Shown in pieces: positions 9,665 to 18,907 of a stretch of DNA of 64,000 nucleotides. Numbering within the stretch: position 1 is the stretch's first letter; each line of letters opens with the position of its first letter. The stretch covers positions 1 to 64,000 of the forward strand of contig CAJXUS010000014.1 of the NCBI GenBank assembly GCA_913060675.1, written 5' to 3'. Under the pieces are notes generated by a model. It did not search any database. It was not told the origin of the DNA and was given only the letters and a program-made list of their open reading frames with translations. Source of the DNA: an uncultured Rhodospirillales bacterium. GTDB taxonomy: Bacteria; Pseudomonadota; Alphaproteobacteria; Kiloniellales; Kiloniellaceae. Made by a program: the position numbers and the translations under genes.

Positions 9665-11023
9665 CTAATTAGGGATGGGTTCCACCTCTTCAACACCCAC
9701 AGGATCTCCCGCAATGATAACCGTTAATGCTTCAACATTATAGAGTTCTTTGGCGACACGCCTGGCATCGTCCAAAGTGACCGCTTCGATATAGCTGTTA
9801 CGGTTGTGAAGATAGTTTATTCCCAAATCATTTAGTTGCATCGCCAGAAGAATATTCGCCACACGTCCCGTACTCGTAAAACTAAGGGGAAATGACCCTG
9901 TTAGGTAGGTCTTTGCATCGGCAAATTCTTGCTCAGTCGGGCCTTCTTCAGCCATAAGGCGCCATTGCTCACGCATAATTCGAAGAGAATCACTTACGCG
10001 ATCATTTTGAGTGGCCACAGATGCCATTAGCAAAGGCGCTTGATCGAGGAGAGAAAAATAACTTCCAACAGAATAGGCTAAACCCTCTTTCTCCCGGATT
10101 TCTTGATAGAGACGAGATGAAAAACTACCCCCTCCCAAAATTTGGTTCACAAGTATGGCCGCATAATAATCAGGATCATCTCTGGAAATTCCTGGCTGAA
10201 CCAAGAGTACTTCGCTTTGAGGGATAACTTCTTTTATAATAACAACACCGCCAGATACTTTTGGTTTTGCACCCGTAATACGAAAGGGCTTGGCTTTACT
10301 TCTCAAGCCCTGAAACGCTCTATTCAACATAGGCCTAAGTTCGTCAGGGTTTACGTCGCCGACAACAGAAACCGTCAAATTATCCAAAGCAATATTGTCT
10401 TTAAGGTAACTTTGCAGATCAGTTACAGTTAAAGCTGCAACACTCTCAACAGTTCCATCATTAGGGCGCCCATAAACATGTGTGGGATAATACAGATTGC
10501 GAAACATCTTTTGTATTTTGTAACTAGGATCATCAATCCGTCGGCTAAGAGACAAAGATATTTGTGAGCGAATTCTCTCAACAGGTTCTTGGTCAAACCG
10601 GGGGGCTGTCAGCGCTTGATTAAGTAGTCTGAGGGCTTCGGCATGATTGCGCTTCAAAGTCACCAGCTCGCCACTAAAAAATTCTCGCCCGGCATCAAAA
10701 CTCAAAGAAATGGATAAATCGTTCAACCTCCCCTGAAAATTTTGAGAATCAAGATCTCCTGAGCCTTCATCAATCGTCGCGGCAACAAAATTTGCGAGAC
10801 CTTCTTTACCTTCGGGGTCAACAGATGAGCCACCTGAGAACGCAAATTTTATAGATATAATAGGATTACTATGATCCTCAACGAGCCAGGCCTTTACGCC
10901 TTCTGCGCTCTTCACCTCAACAATATCCTCTGCACGGAGAGTATGAGAGAAGAGGATAAGACCAAACATCAAACAAGAGAGGCTTTTGAAAAAGGTGTGC
11001 TTATTTATCAAAAAAATCATCAC
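9665..11023 (-). CDS. M16 family peptidase, non-catalytic partner
   Basis: This is a secreted M16 (pitrilysin-like) protein with an N-terminal signal segment (SLSCLMFGLILFSHTLRA, cleavage near residue 31). It has two M16 half-domains, but the HxxEH zinc motif is absent: the equivalent position reads FVAATIDEGSG. The C-terminal half keeps the glycine-rich substrate-binding segment (ILGGGSFSSRLYQEIREKEGLAYSVGS). Paired bacterial M16 proteins act as heterodimers of one catalytic and one inactive chain. Its start overlaps the stop of the catalytic partner by 4 bp, so the two are co-translated. Confidence 0.9.
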   Translation of the reverse strand: MMIFLINKHTFFKSLSCLMFGLILFSHTLRAEDIVEVKSAEGVKAWLVEDHSNPIISIKFAFSGGSSVDPEGKEGLANFVAATIDEGSGDLDSQNFQGRLNDLSISLSFDAGREFFSGELVTLKRNHAEALRLLNQALTAPRFDQEPVERIRSQISLSLSRRIDDPSYKIQKMFRNLYYPTHVYGRPNDGTVESVAALTVTDLQSYLKDNIALDNLTVSVVGDVNPDELRPMLNRAFQGLRSKAKPFRITGAKPKVSGGVVIIKEVIPQSEVLLVQPGISRDDPDYYAAILVNQILGGGSFSSRLYQEIREKEGLAYSVGSYFSLLDQAPLLMASVATQNDRVSDSLRIMREQWRLMAEEGPTEQEFADAKTYLTGSFPLSFTSTGRVANILLAMQLNDLGINYLHNRNSYIEAVTLDDARRVAKELYNVEALTVIIAGDPVGVEEVEPIPN

Positions 11024-12378
11024 TCGGTTTCCTCTGGAAGAAGAAGACCGGTAACAGATTGATTATCGTTAAAAATCGTTTGCATTACTTTGTTTACATC
11101 TTCCGCTGTAACCGCAGCTATACGATCAGGCCAAGCTTCTATGTCATCAACAGTTCGACCGGTCATTAGTGCTCGTCCAATAATATTGGGCGCCGCTGAG
11201 AGTGAATCTCGTGCAAAAACTGCCGCATCAGCCATTCTGGTTTTTGCCTTCGTGACTTCCTCTTCACTCACCCCTGTCTTGAGAATATCTACAAGCTCTT
11301 CTCGTAATCTTTTCTCTGCGATTTCAATGTTCACCCCAGGACTTGGTGAAATATAGAGAGTAAAGGTGCTGAGATCATAGGCGGTTGGACTATAAGAAGA
11401 GCCTACTGAAGCAGCAGTTTTTTCTGCCACGGCAAGTTTTTTATATAACCTGCTTGTTGGACCGCTCCCAATAATCTCATCCAAGACCTGCAACGCGTAT
11501 GGCGTGTTATCCCCTGCGGTGCGATAACTCGGAGCCAAATAGCGCACAGTAAGCGATGGACTGTTGATAAGCTTACTTTTTTTAACAACCCTGCGCGCTG
11601 CTAGTTGAGGCGGTTCAGAAACCCTTATTCTTTCGGGAACATCCTTTGCAGGTATGACCCCGTAATATTTTTGAGCAAGTGGTTTTACTTCTTCCGTGGT
11701 TACATCTCCCGTAATAATAAGAACAGCATTATTGGGGGCGTACCATTTGCGATAAAACTTCAAGGCTGTCTCTGTGTTCAATGCCTCGATTTCATGATCC
11801 CAGCCAATAATTGGAATTCGGTAGGGGTGGTTGAGAAATTGGGTTGCCCGCATAACTTCACCCAGTTGTGCCCCAGGGCTGTTGCCGACCCGACTTCTAC
11901 GCTCTTCACGCACGACTTCACGTTCAGGTAATACGGCTTTATCATCCAGGATCAGCCCTGTCATCCGGTCGGCCTCAAGCTCCATCACCATCTCAAGTCG
12001 GTCTCGGGCTACAGTTTGATGATAAGCGGTATAATCCCATGACGTGAAAGCATTTTCCTGACCCCCATTTTTAGCAACAAGAGATGAAAACTCACCAGAT
12101 TTAAACTTCTCGGTGCCCTGAAACATCAGATGCTCTAAAAAATGGGCGTTGCCGGATTCACCAAGACTCTCATCAGCAGCACCAACCCGATACCATACCA
12201 TTTGTGAAACGATTGGGGCACGGTGATTGGGTATAACCACAACCTGCATACCGTTATCTAGGGTAAAGACATCAGGGTTAAAAACTTCTGCCCTTACTGG
12301 CAGAATCCCCAACAAAGTGAATAGAGCCGCAAAGACAGAACCATTACGAAAAGAAATTAGTATTTTAAAAAAGTACAT
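11020..12378 (-). CDS. M16 family zinc metallopeptidase, catalytic subunit
   Basis: This is a secreted M16 peptidase, with an N-terminal hydrophobic segment ending around ILPVRA. The inverted zinc motif HFLEH sits at about residues 83-87, and the downstream glutamates lie in MVMELEADRMTGLIL. It pairs with the following gene, which lacks the motif, to form the typical periplasmic heterodimer. The substrate is unknown. It is first of the M16 pair, following a terminator that separates it from the lipoprotein gene. Confidence 0.93.
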   Translation of the reverse strand: MYFFKILISFRNGSVFAALFTLLGILPVRAEVFNPDVFTLDNGMQVVVIPNHRAPIVSQMVWYRVGAADESLGESGNAHFLEHLMFQGTEKFKSGEFSSLVAKNGGQENAFTSWDYTAYHQTVARDRLEMVMELEADRMTGLILDDKAVLPEREVVREERRSRVGNSPGAQLGEVMRATQFLNHPYRIPIIGWDHEIEALNTETALKFYRKWYAPNNAVLIITGDVTTEEVKPLAQKYYGVIPAKDVPERIRVSEPPQLAARRVVKKSKLINSPSLTVRYLAPSYRTAGDNTPYALQVLDEIIGSGPTSRLYKKLAVAEKTAASVGSSYSPTAYDLSTFTLYISPSPGVNIEIAEKRLREELVDILKTGVSEEEVTKAKTRMADAAVFARDSLSAAPNIIGRALMTGRTVDDIEAWPDRIAAVTAEDVNKVMQTIFNDNQSVTGLLLPEETE

Positions 12379-12535
12379 TTATAAATCAACTAACTAGTTT
12401 GCAGTATGATGTAGGTAGAAGGCGAGAGGCGCCAAGGCAAGCCTAACAGCAACACGATATCTCACAATTGATTGAATAATAATCAGGCAAAACTAGGGCA
12501 ACACTCATCAGATACGTGTATTTAATGAGCAAAAC

Positions 12536-12570
12536 AAAAAAAAGCTCCGGAATTTCCGAAGCTTTTTTAC
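12536..12570 (-). terminator. Intrinsic terminator after the DUF3035 gene
   Basis: A nine-base-pair stem with one mismatch (AAGCTTCGG / CCGGAGCTT on the minus strand) and a five-base loop is flanked by A- and T-runs. It lies 18 bp past the stop of the leftward lipoprotein gene and would end the ribF-ileS-lspA-lipoprotein transcript. Confidence 0.85.
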
Positions 12571-12587
12571 AAAACTGAGAGTCTTAC

Positions 12588-13169
12588 TTAGAAAATGTCA
12601 TCAAAAACACCCTCAAGTGGTGCCTCGCGTTCGATAACAACTTTCGGGGTTTCCCCTTGGCCACGGGTTCCCAGAGCTGCATTTTCTTGGATCCGCTTGG
12701 CTTCTTTGGTCGCATCAACAACACTATTTGGGTTCGGTTGATCTTTCCAGAAAATCAGTGCATCGACCACTTTTTCGCTCTCTGAATTCAACTGCCGTGT
12801 TTCGCGATCAATAAGCAATCTGATATCTTCAGGGGCCTCTTCAGCGCCAGCCGACCTAAGAAGGGCCATTTCGCCATCCGTCCGGCCAGCCTGTTGGATA
12901 GCTGTGCTCTTTTCAGGACCAGCCGTACCATCGAGATTAAATACCGCCCGTTTAGCCTGCCCTTGTGCGGATCCTTCTTGAGGACGCAAGGCACCTGGGC
13001 GAGGTGGTGCTAGGTTATAATCTGGTGGAAGGCTCAAGGGAGCACGAGACACGACTTTAAACTCGTCCGGGGCTCGCTTGCCTAAACCGATTTGTTCTTT
13101 GAAGCCATCACTGCATCCGGTCATTACCAGAGAGATGACGAGTAAACCAATAATACGTAAACTTTTCAT
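12588..13169 (-). CDS. DUF3035 lipoprotein
   Basis: This 193-residue lipoprotein has a signal peptide with lipobox LVMTGC (Cys19). The mature start SDGFKEQIGLGKRAPDEFKVVSRAPLSLPPDY is the conserved core of the DUF3035 family, found in alphaproteobacteria. The rest is polar and partly disordered. Position between lspA (which matures lipoproteins) and the M16 pair is the usual alphaproteobacterial order. Function is unknown, though an envelope role is likely. It has its own terminator downstream. Confidence 0.88.
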   Translation of the reverse strand: MKSLRIIGLLVISLVMTGCSDGFKEQIGLGKRAPDEFKVVSRAPLSLPPDYNLAPPRPGALRPQEGSAQGQAKRAVFNLDGTAGPEKSTAIQQAGRTDGEMALLRSAGAEEAPEDIRLLIDRETRQLNSESEKVVDALIFWKDQPNPNSVVDATKEAKRIQENAALGTRGQGETPKVVIEREAPLEGVFDDIF

Positions 13170-13199
13170 GCGCTCAATCCGCGTCCTTTTCCAAGGTAC

Positions 13200-13691
13200 T
13201 TACTTATTACCCTTAGATGGCGTTAAGAACAAGCCGTCATAGAGTAAAACCAAAACCCCCACGAAAATAATACTGTCAGCTAAGTTAAAAGCCGGCCACG
13301 GATTAAAAATCCGCCACGGTAACCAGGAGATGCTGAAACTCAGAAAATCCACGACCCCGATATGCATAAATCTATCAATAACGTTTCCTATTGCACCACC
13401 GCTAATCAGCCCTACTGACAAGGCGATCATCTTTGTCGGCTCTTTACTAAGCCAAACAAATAATCCAGTCACAATAGCAAGCGCCACCCCTGCTAGGATG
13501 AAAGGACGCCATTCGGACTCACTACCAAAAAGCCCAAAGCTCACCCCCGTGTTGTAAGTCAAAACAAGATTAAAAAATCCCGTGACTTCAATCACCCTAG
13601 GCGGATCCATTACTTCAAGTAAAATGAACCACTTACTCGCCTGATCCAGTCCGGCGATAACCAAGGTCAGAATCAATGCACGTAATATCAT
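13200..13691 (-). CDS. lspA: Lipoprotein signal peptidase (signal peptidase II)
   Basis: LspA is an inner-membrane aspartyl protease that cleaves prolipoprotein signal peptides. Four membrane segments are visible, with catalytic Asp motifs GGAIGNVIDR and FNLADSIIFVG. Starting at the ATG at 13691 (MILRALILTL) gives 163 residues, the usual size. A GTG at 13733 would add 14 polar residues and overlap ileS by 17 bp, so I prefer the shorter form. It follows ileS in the same transcript. Confidence 0.92.
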   Translation of the reverse strand: MILRALILTLVIAGLDQASKWFILLEVMDPPRVIEVTGFFNLVLTYNTGVSFGLFGSESEWRPFILAGVALAIVTGLFVWLSKEPTKMIALSVGLISGGAIGNVIDRFMHIGVVDFLSFSISWLPWRIFNPWPAFNLADSIIFVGVLVLLYDGLFLTPSKGNK

Positions 13692-13716
13692 GTTTTCTGT
13701 TCCCGATAACTCGTCG

Positions 13717-16563
13717 TTAGGATGACGCTTCACCTAGTACATCTGCGCACCGACTGCAAGTTCCTTCTGCATGAGGATGGCTTCCTACATCTGGCAGAAC
13801 CTTCCAGCAACGCTCGCACTTTTCACCTTCAGCCGTATCAACAACAACGCCTACCCCGTCGACATCGTTAATACGATAGGCTTCTTCTGGAGCATCTGCG
13901 TTTACCAACTCTATCTGAGATGTAATGCAGATATCTGCCATATCAAGGTCACCAATCGCGCTAAGAAGCTCATTACGACTGATGTAAACAGCAGGACGAG
14001 CTTGCAGGCTTGATCCGATTTTCTTTTCTGAACGCAGAACTTCGATTGCGCCAGTTACTACACGACGAACCTCACGAACACTATCCCAACGACTGGCGAG
14101 AGTTTCGTTCTTCCACTCTGTTGGAATTTCAGGGAAAGCTCGTAAATGTACGGATTCTGCTTCATTGGTTTTACCACGGGCCAACCAGGCTTCTTCTGTT
14201 GTGAAGCAAAGGATTGGAGCCAACCAAGCGGTTAATGCATCAAAGAGGATGTCGATAACAGTCCGACAAGCACGGCGCTCTAGATTCTCCGCAGCATCGC
14301 AATAAAGTGCATCTTTGCGAATATCCAGATAGAAAGCAGATAGATCCAGCGCACAGAAATTGTGAAGGGCCTGGAACATTGCATGGAAGTCATAGTCTTC
14401 ACAGCTTTTACGTACAACACCATCCAACTCAGTCAGACGATGCAGAACCCATTTTTCAAGTTCAGGCATTTCTGCGATTGGAAGCCGTTCAGTCTCAGAA
14501 AACTCACTCAAACTTCCCAGGAGGAAACGAAGAGTATTCCTCAAGCGGCGATAAGCATCAGCCTGGAATTTAAGAATTTCATCGCCAACACGCAGATCCT
14601 GTGAATAGTCAGAAGCAACGACCCAAAGACGGAGAATATCTGCGCCGTACCTAGAGTTAATCTCGGCAGGTGCGGTAATATTGCCCAATGACTTGGACAT
14701 CTTACGGCCTTTGTTATCGAGAACAAAACCGTGTGTTAGTACGGCGTCATAAGGCGCACGGCCACGGGTGCCGGCAGATTCGAGCAGGGAGGTGTGGAAC
14801 CAACCACGGTGTTGATCGGAACCTTCAAGATAAAGATCCGCTGGCCATTTTAATTCCGGACGCGCTTCGAGGACAAAGCTATGCGTAGAACCAGAATCGA
14901 ACCAAACTTCAATTACATCCTGGATTTGCTCAAAATCATCTGGGTTATATTCATTGCCGAGGAAACGAGAAGGAGAGCTATTAAACCAGGCATCGCCACC
15001 TTCTTCGTGGAATGCAGACACGATTCGATCGAGAACCTTTTGATCACGCAGTGGCTCACCCGTTTTCTTTTCCACGAATATTGGTAACGGCACCCCCCAA
15101 ACACGCTGGCGGGATACACACCAGTCTGGGCGCCCTTCAATCATCTTATAGAGACGATTACTACCTTTTTCAGGGATAAATCGGGTGTCATCAATCGCTT
15201 TTAGAGCTTTCTCGCGCAGATCATTGGTCTCCATAGAGATAAACCACTGTGGAGTACTTCTGAAAACGAGCGGTGCTTTTGAGCGCCAGGAATGCGGATA
15301 GCTATGACGCATCGAGCCCTTGGCTAGCATCGCACCCGTTTCGATTAGAGCTTTGATAACCCGGCCGTTTGCATCACCTGCTTTGCCCTCTTGGGTATAG
15401 ACACAAGCACCAGCGAAAAATGGCACATGATCGTAGTAAACGCCGGCTTCATCAATCATCATTGGCACTTCGAGGCCATGTTGACGTCCGAGTTCATTAT
15501 CATCAGCACCATGGCTTGGTGCAATGTGAACGAAGCCAGTACCCGCATCATTAGTGACAAAATCGGCTGTTAAAAGAGGTACTTGATAATCAAACCCACC
15601 CTCTGCACCTTCTAAGCCCTCAAGCGGATGACTAAGGGTTACGCCAGATAAATCAGAAATAATTCCGATTTCTTTCCAGGTTTCAATCTTGGCATCAATT
15701 CTAACTTGTTCAGAGAGTTCGCGATTAAGAACAAGACGCTCTCCGACCTTGGCCAGACTGTTTTCACCCAATTCAGTAACTTCATAAACCAGGTATTCGA
15801 ATTCTTCACCGCGGGCGACAGCTCGGTTAGCCGGAATGGTCCAAGGCGTTGTTGTCCAGATGATAACCGAAGCGCCTTCAAGCAATTCATTATTGCTGCT
15901 TGCAATCGGGAACCGCACCCAGATCGTGGGCGATTTTAGTTCGTGGTATTCGACTTCAGCATCCGCCAGAGCCGTTTTCTCAACAACGGACCACAGAACG
16001 GCTTTCGTTCCCATATAGAGGCCCTTGTTCATCAAGAACTTGCCCATTTCCTTTACGATCAGGGCTTCTGACGCAAAATCCATGGTGCGATAGGGCTTTT
16101 CCCAATCCGCTTCAATACCAAGGCGCTTGAACTCTTCGATTTGGATATTGATCCATTTATCGGCAAACTCGCGACACTCCTGACGGAACTCAACGACCGG
16201 AACCTCATCTTTATCCTGTCCGCGTGCGCGATAACCTTCTTCAACTTTCCATTCAATCGGCAAGCCATGGCAATCCCAACCAGGAACATAATGTGCATCT
16301 TTACCCATCATTTGCTGAGAGCGATTGATCACATCTTTAAGCACCTTGTTCAGGGCGTGCCCCATATGGAGGTGACCGTTTGCATAGGGCGGTCCATCGT
16401 GAAGGGTGAATTTATCACGGCCTTTACTTTGAGCACGCAGTTTTTCAAACAGACCAATATCAGCCCAGTGCTGCAGTATTTCGGGCTCTTTTTTTGGCAA
16501 CCCGCCGCGCATTGGGAACTCAGTCTTTGGGAGAAAAACAGTATCTTTATAATCCGTGCTCAT
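13717..16563 (-). CDS. ileS: Isoleucyl-tRNA synthetase
   Basis: This class I synthetase charges tRNA-Ile and hydrolyses Val-tRNA. The HIGH-type motif is PPYANGHLHMGHA (about residues 58-70) and the KMSKS motif is GRKMSKSLGN (about 620). A C-terminal zinc site has CERCW and CSRC pairs (about 913-940), as in the bacterial IleS1 type. The CP1 editing insert is present and 948 residues is normal length. The gene lies between ribF and lspA, an arrangement conserved in many proteobacteria. Confidence 0.97.
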   Translation of the reverse strand: MSTDYKDTVFLPKTEFPMRGGLPKKEPEILQHWADIGLFEKLRAQSKGRDKFTLHDGPPYANGHLHMGHALNKVLKDVINRSQQMMGKDAHYVPGWDCHGLPIEWKVEEGYRARGQDKDEVPVVEFRQECREFADKWINIQIEEFKRLGIEADWEKPYRTMDFASEALIVKEMGKFLMNKGLYMGTKAVLWSVVEKTALADAEVEYHELKSPTIWVRFPIASSNNELLEGASVIIWTTTPWTIPANRAVARGEEFEYLVYEVTELGENSLAKVGERLVLNRELSEQVRIDAKIETWKEIGIISDLSGVTLSHPLEGLEGAEGGFDYQVPLLTADFVTNDAGTGFVHIAPSHGADDNELGRQHGLEVPMMIDEAGVYYDHVPFFAGACVYTQEGKAGDANGRVIKALIETGAMLAKGSMRHSYPHSWRSKAPLVFRSTPQWFISMETNDLREKALKAIDDTRFIPEKGSNRLYKMIEGRPDWCVSRQRVWGVPLPIFVEKKTGEPLRDQKVLDRIVSAFHEEGGDAWFNSSPSRFLGNEYNPDDFEQIQDVIEVWFDSGSTHSFVLEARPELKWPADLYLEGSDQHRGWFHTSLLESAGTRGRAPYDAVLTHGFVLDNKGRKMSKSLGNITAPAEINSRYGADILRLWVVASDYSQDLRVGDEILKFQADAYRRLRNTLRFLLGSLSEFSETERLPIAEMPELEKWVLHRLTELDGVVRKSCEDYDFHAMFQALHNFCALDLSAFYLDIRKDALYCDAAENLERRACRTVIDILFDALTAWLAPILCFTTEEAWLARGKTNEAESVHLRAFPEIPTEWKNETLASRWDSVREVRRVVTGAIEVLRSEKKIGSSLQARPAVYISRNELLSAIGDLDMADICITSQIELVNADAPEEAYRINDVDGVGVVVDTAEGEKCERCWKVLPDVGSHPHAEGTCSRCADVLGEASS

Positions 16564-16592
16564 GGAGCCAATCTTCCGTCTTACTATTTTGC

Positions 16593-17588
16593 TTATTCAT
16601 TACTTGTTGTGGTTACAACAAACTCTATCGGGTGATCATCTAAATTCAATAAGAGCTCTTTTGCTTGCTCACTGTCTTTCGCGATCTGGTCGGTTAAAGC
16701 CGTAAGGCCATCAAATTTCTTTTCAGGGCGCAGATACTCTATGATTTGTACCCGAAGGTCCATATCATAAATATCTTCGTCAAAGTCAAAGATAAATACT
16801 TCAAGATTCACACAATCGCCTTCAAGCGTCGGCCGATTACCAATATTTGCGACACCATCGTACCAATGGGTCAGGCCAAAGCCCTCAACCCCAGCTTTGG
16901 CGACGCGAACAGCATAAACCCCAAGACTTGGGTGTAAATAATTTTCCATGGAAAGGTTCGCCGTTGGAAATCCAATGGTTCTTCCACGCTTAAAGCCATG
17001 CAAGACCGTGCCATCTATTTCCCAATACCGGCCGAGTATTCTCGCCGCAGCCCCCGGATTACCATTACGCAGGTAATCCCTTATCCTCGAAGATGATAAA
17101 ACTTCGCTACTCTTATCTTTTACGAGAGTCGCAGCCGTTACACCAAAGCCGTGCTCTTGTCCCATCGTTTCAAGAAGCTTGGCATTTCCTTGACGGTCTT
17201 TACCAAAACAAAAATCTCCCCCAATTACGAGGTGCTTAGCCCCGAGGTCACGAACGAGAGTATCTAGAACAAAGGATTCTGCCGTTTGTTTGGCAAATTC
17301 AAGTGTAAAATCTTGAATAAAGACATGATCAACACCGACTTTTACCAATGCATGTGCCTTAGCAAACATGGGCGTCAGTCGAAAACAAGGTTGATCTGGC
17401 TGGAACAATGAACGTGGGTGTGGCTCAAAAGTCAAAACAGCGAGTGGCACACCAAGTTCTTTCGCAATCTCACTGGCTTGGCGAATAACAGCTTGATGCC
17501 CCAAATGAACACCATCGAAGTTACCAATGGCAATGACAGCGTCCCTAGCGTCCGCTGGCATATTGGTGAAATTATGAAAAACCGCCAT
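16593..17588 (-). CDS. ribF: Bifunctional riboflavin kinase / FAD synthetase
   Basis: RibF phosphorylates riboflavin to FMN and adenylates FMN to FAD. The N-terminal nucleotidyltransferase domain carries IGNFDGVHLGHQAVI (about 21-35). The C-terminal kinase domain carries GRTIGFPTANLSM and NIGNRPTLEG, with the acidic segment LEVFIFDFDEDIYD. Length 331 is slightly long, with a short C-terminal extension after the kinase domain. It is first in the leftward ribF-ileS-lspA run, 29 bp before ileS. Confidence 0.95.
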   Translation of the reverse strand: MAVFHNFTNMPADARDAVIAIGNFDGVHLGHQAVIRQASEIAKELGVPLAVLTFEPHPRSLFQPDQPCFRLTPMFAKAHALVKVGVDHVFIQDFTLEFAKQTAESFVLDTLVRDLGAKHLVIGGDFCFGKDRQGNAKLLETMGQEHGFGVTAATLVKDKSSEVLSSSRIRDYLRNGNPGAAARILGRYWEIDGTVLHGFKRGRTIGFPTANLSMENYLHPSLGVYAVRVAKAGVEGFGLTHWYDGVANIGNRPTLEGDCVNLEVFIFDFDEDIYDMDLRVQIIEYLRPEKKFDGLTALTDQIAKDSEQAKELLLNLDDHPIEFVVTTTSNE

Positions 17589-17759
17589 ATCCTGACCTGG
17601 CCTTACTTCTACCTAATTATTGGTAACAGGCCCTAATTGTCGCTTTATGGAATATATTTATTACATAAAGCACACGCCCGAAGGCCTATGAATACAAGGT
17701 CAGAAGCCGCTTGAAAACAGCCTAGTCAAATTTTTCAAAAAAGATTGGAAAAATGAACC

Positions 17760-18191
17760 TTAATCTTCTCTTGAAGAAACCATAACGGTCGCTTCTCCTT
17801 CTAAGACATTTTTGCCTGAAACCTGACAGGTTGTCTCCAAAATCACACGTTTTTTGCTTGTAACCACATCCTTCACTCGCACTTTGGCTGTCACCGTATC
17901 TCCAATACGAACAGGCGCCTTAAAACGCAGAGATTGGGAAAGGTATATCGCGCCGGGTCCAGGCAATTTTGTTCCAAGTACGGCAGAGATAAAAGAAGCC
18001 GTTAACATGCCGTGGGCAATTCGGCCCTCGAAAACACTCTTCAGAGCAGCTTCTTCATTAATATGAACTGGGTTTGTATCGCCGGAAATGCCCGAAAAGA
18101 GAACGATATCAGCTTCTGTTACGGTTTTAGCAAAAGATTCCTCCATCCCTTCTTCTAAATCTTCCAGATAATACCCTTGTTGATCATGCAT
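17760..18191 (-). CDS. MaoC-type (R)-specific enoyl-CoA hydratase
   Basis: This 143-residue single hotdog-fold protein has the hydratase-2 motif FSGISGDTNPVHINEEAA (about 33-50), with the catalytic Asp and His. HGMLTASFISAVLGTKLPGPG follows. It resembles PhaJ, which supplies (R)-3-hydroxyacyl-CoA from beta-oxidation for polyhydroxyalkanoate synthesis, but substrate choice cannot be told from sequence alone. It stands alone, with 248 bp to the divergent lipoprotein gene upstream. Confidence 0.85.
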   Translation of the reverse strand: MHDQQGYYLEDLEEGMEESFAKTVTEADIVLFSGISGDTNPVHINEEAALKSVFEGRIAHGMLTASFISAVLGTKLPGPGAIYLSQSLRFKAPVRIGDTVTAKVRVKDVVTSKKRVILETTCQVSGKNVLEGEATVMVSSRED

Positions 18192-18440
18192 TTTAACTCT
18201 CCCAGAAGCAGCCCTTGCCGCACTTTTATTTCACGATAAGCCTACATTTATTGTTTTATTTCTTAGGTCGATCGAATTCTGTAATTTTATGCAAAATACG
18301 CCCCTTCGCACTTGCAAACAAGCGTTATTTTGCAGCGCACCATATTTGAATTATAAGAGGGACAGAATTGAGATAGGATTACTGGCTTTTTCCCCTGAAA
18401 TGCCTATTATAGCCGAAGGCATACCGGAGGGCGTTTCAAG

Positions 18441-18875
18441 TTGTCGATATTAAATAAAGCCATATTAATTTTCATTCTGTCTCTTACTTTAGCAGCTTGC
18501 GGAGCCAGTAGAAAAGCTAAGCCGATAACAGGCAGCCTACCGCATGCATCTGAAAGCAATGCTCGAATTTATTTTTATCGCTCTAAAGTACCGTTTCTTG
18601 CAGCAATTGAACCTAAATTTCTGGTAGATGAGAAGGCCGTTGGCAAGGCCGTTATGAATCAGGCAATTTATCGGGATGCTCGACCAGGAGTTTACGAAAT
18701 CAAAATATCTTCTGATATGGAAAATCCGATCACTCTCTCGCTGTCGCCAGGAGACACACGATATATCAAAGCCTATGGAACAACTTCAGTTATTCGGACA
18801 TACCTTTCAATCGAAGAAGTCAACGAAGAACAAGCCGTGAAAGATCTCCAAGGTCAAAAGCTACTCGCTCCTTAA
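18441..18875 (+). CDS. Small lipoprotein, DUF2846-like
   Basis: This 144-residue protein has a signal peptide and lipobox LTLAAC (Cys20). The mature part contains ARIYFYRSKVPF and VGKAVMNQAIYRDARPGVYEIKI, resembling the beta-rich DUF2846 fold seen in other bacterial lipoproteins. The start is a TTG at 18441, 9-10 bases after a clear GGAGGG ribosome site, and no ATG fits. Function is unknown and an outer-membrane location is likely. It is convergent with the RsmB-like gene. Confidence 0.75.
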   Translation: MSILNKAILIFILSLTLAACGASRKAKPITGSLPHASESNARIYFYRSKVPFLAAIEPKFLVDEKAVGKAVMNQAIYRDARPGVYEIKISSDMENPITLSLSPGDTRYIKAYGTTSVIRTYLSIEEVNEEQAVKDLQGQKLLAP

Positions 18876-18907
18876 TTACATTCAGGTAAACGAACAGCTT
18901 TTGTTAA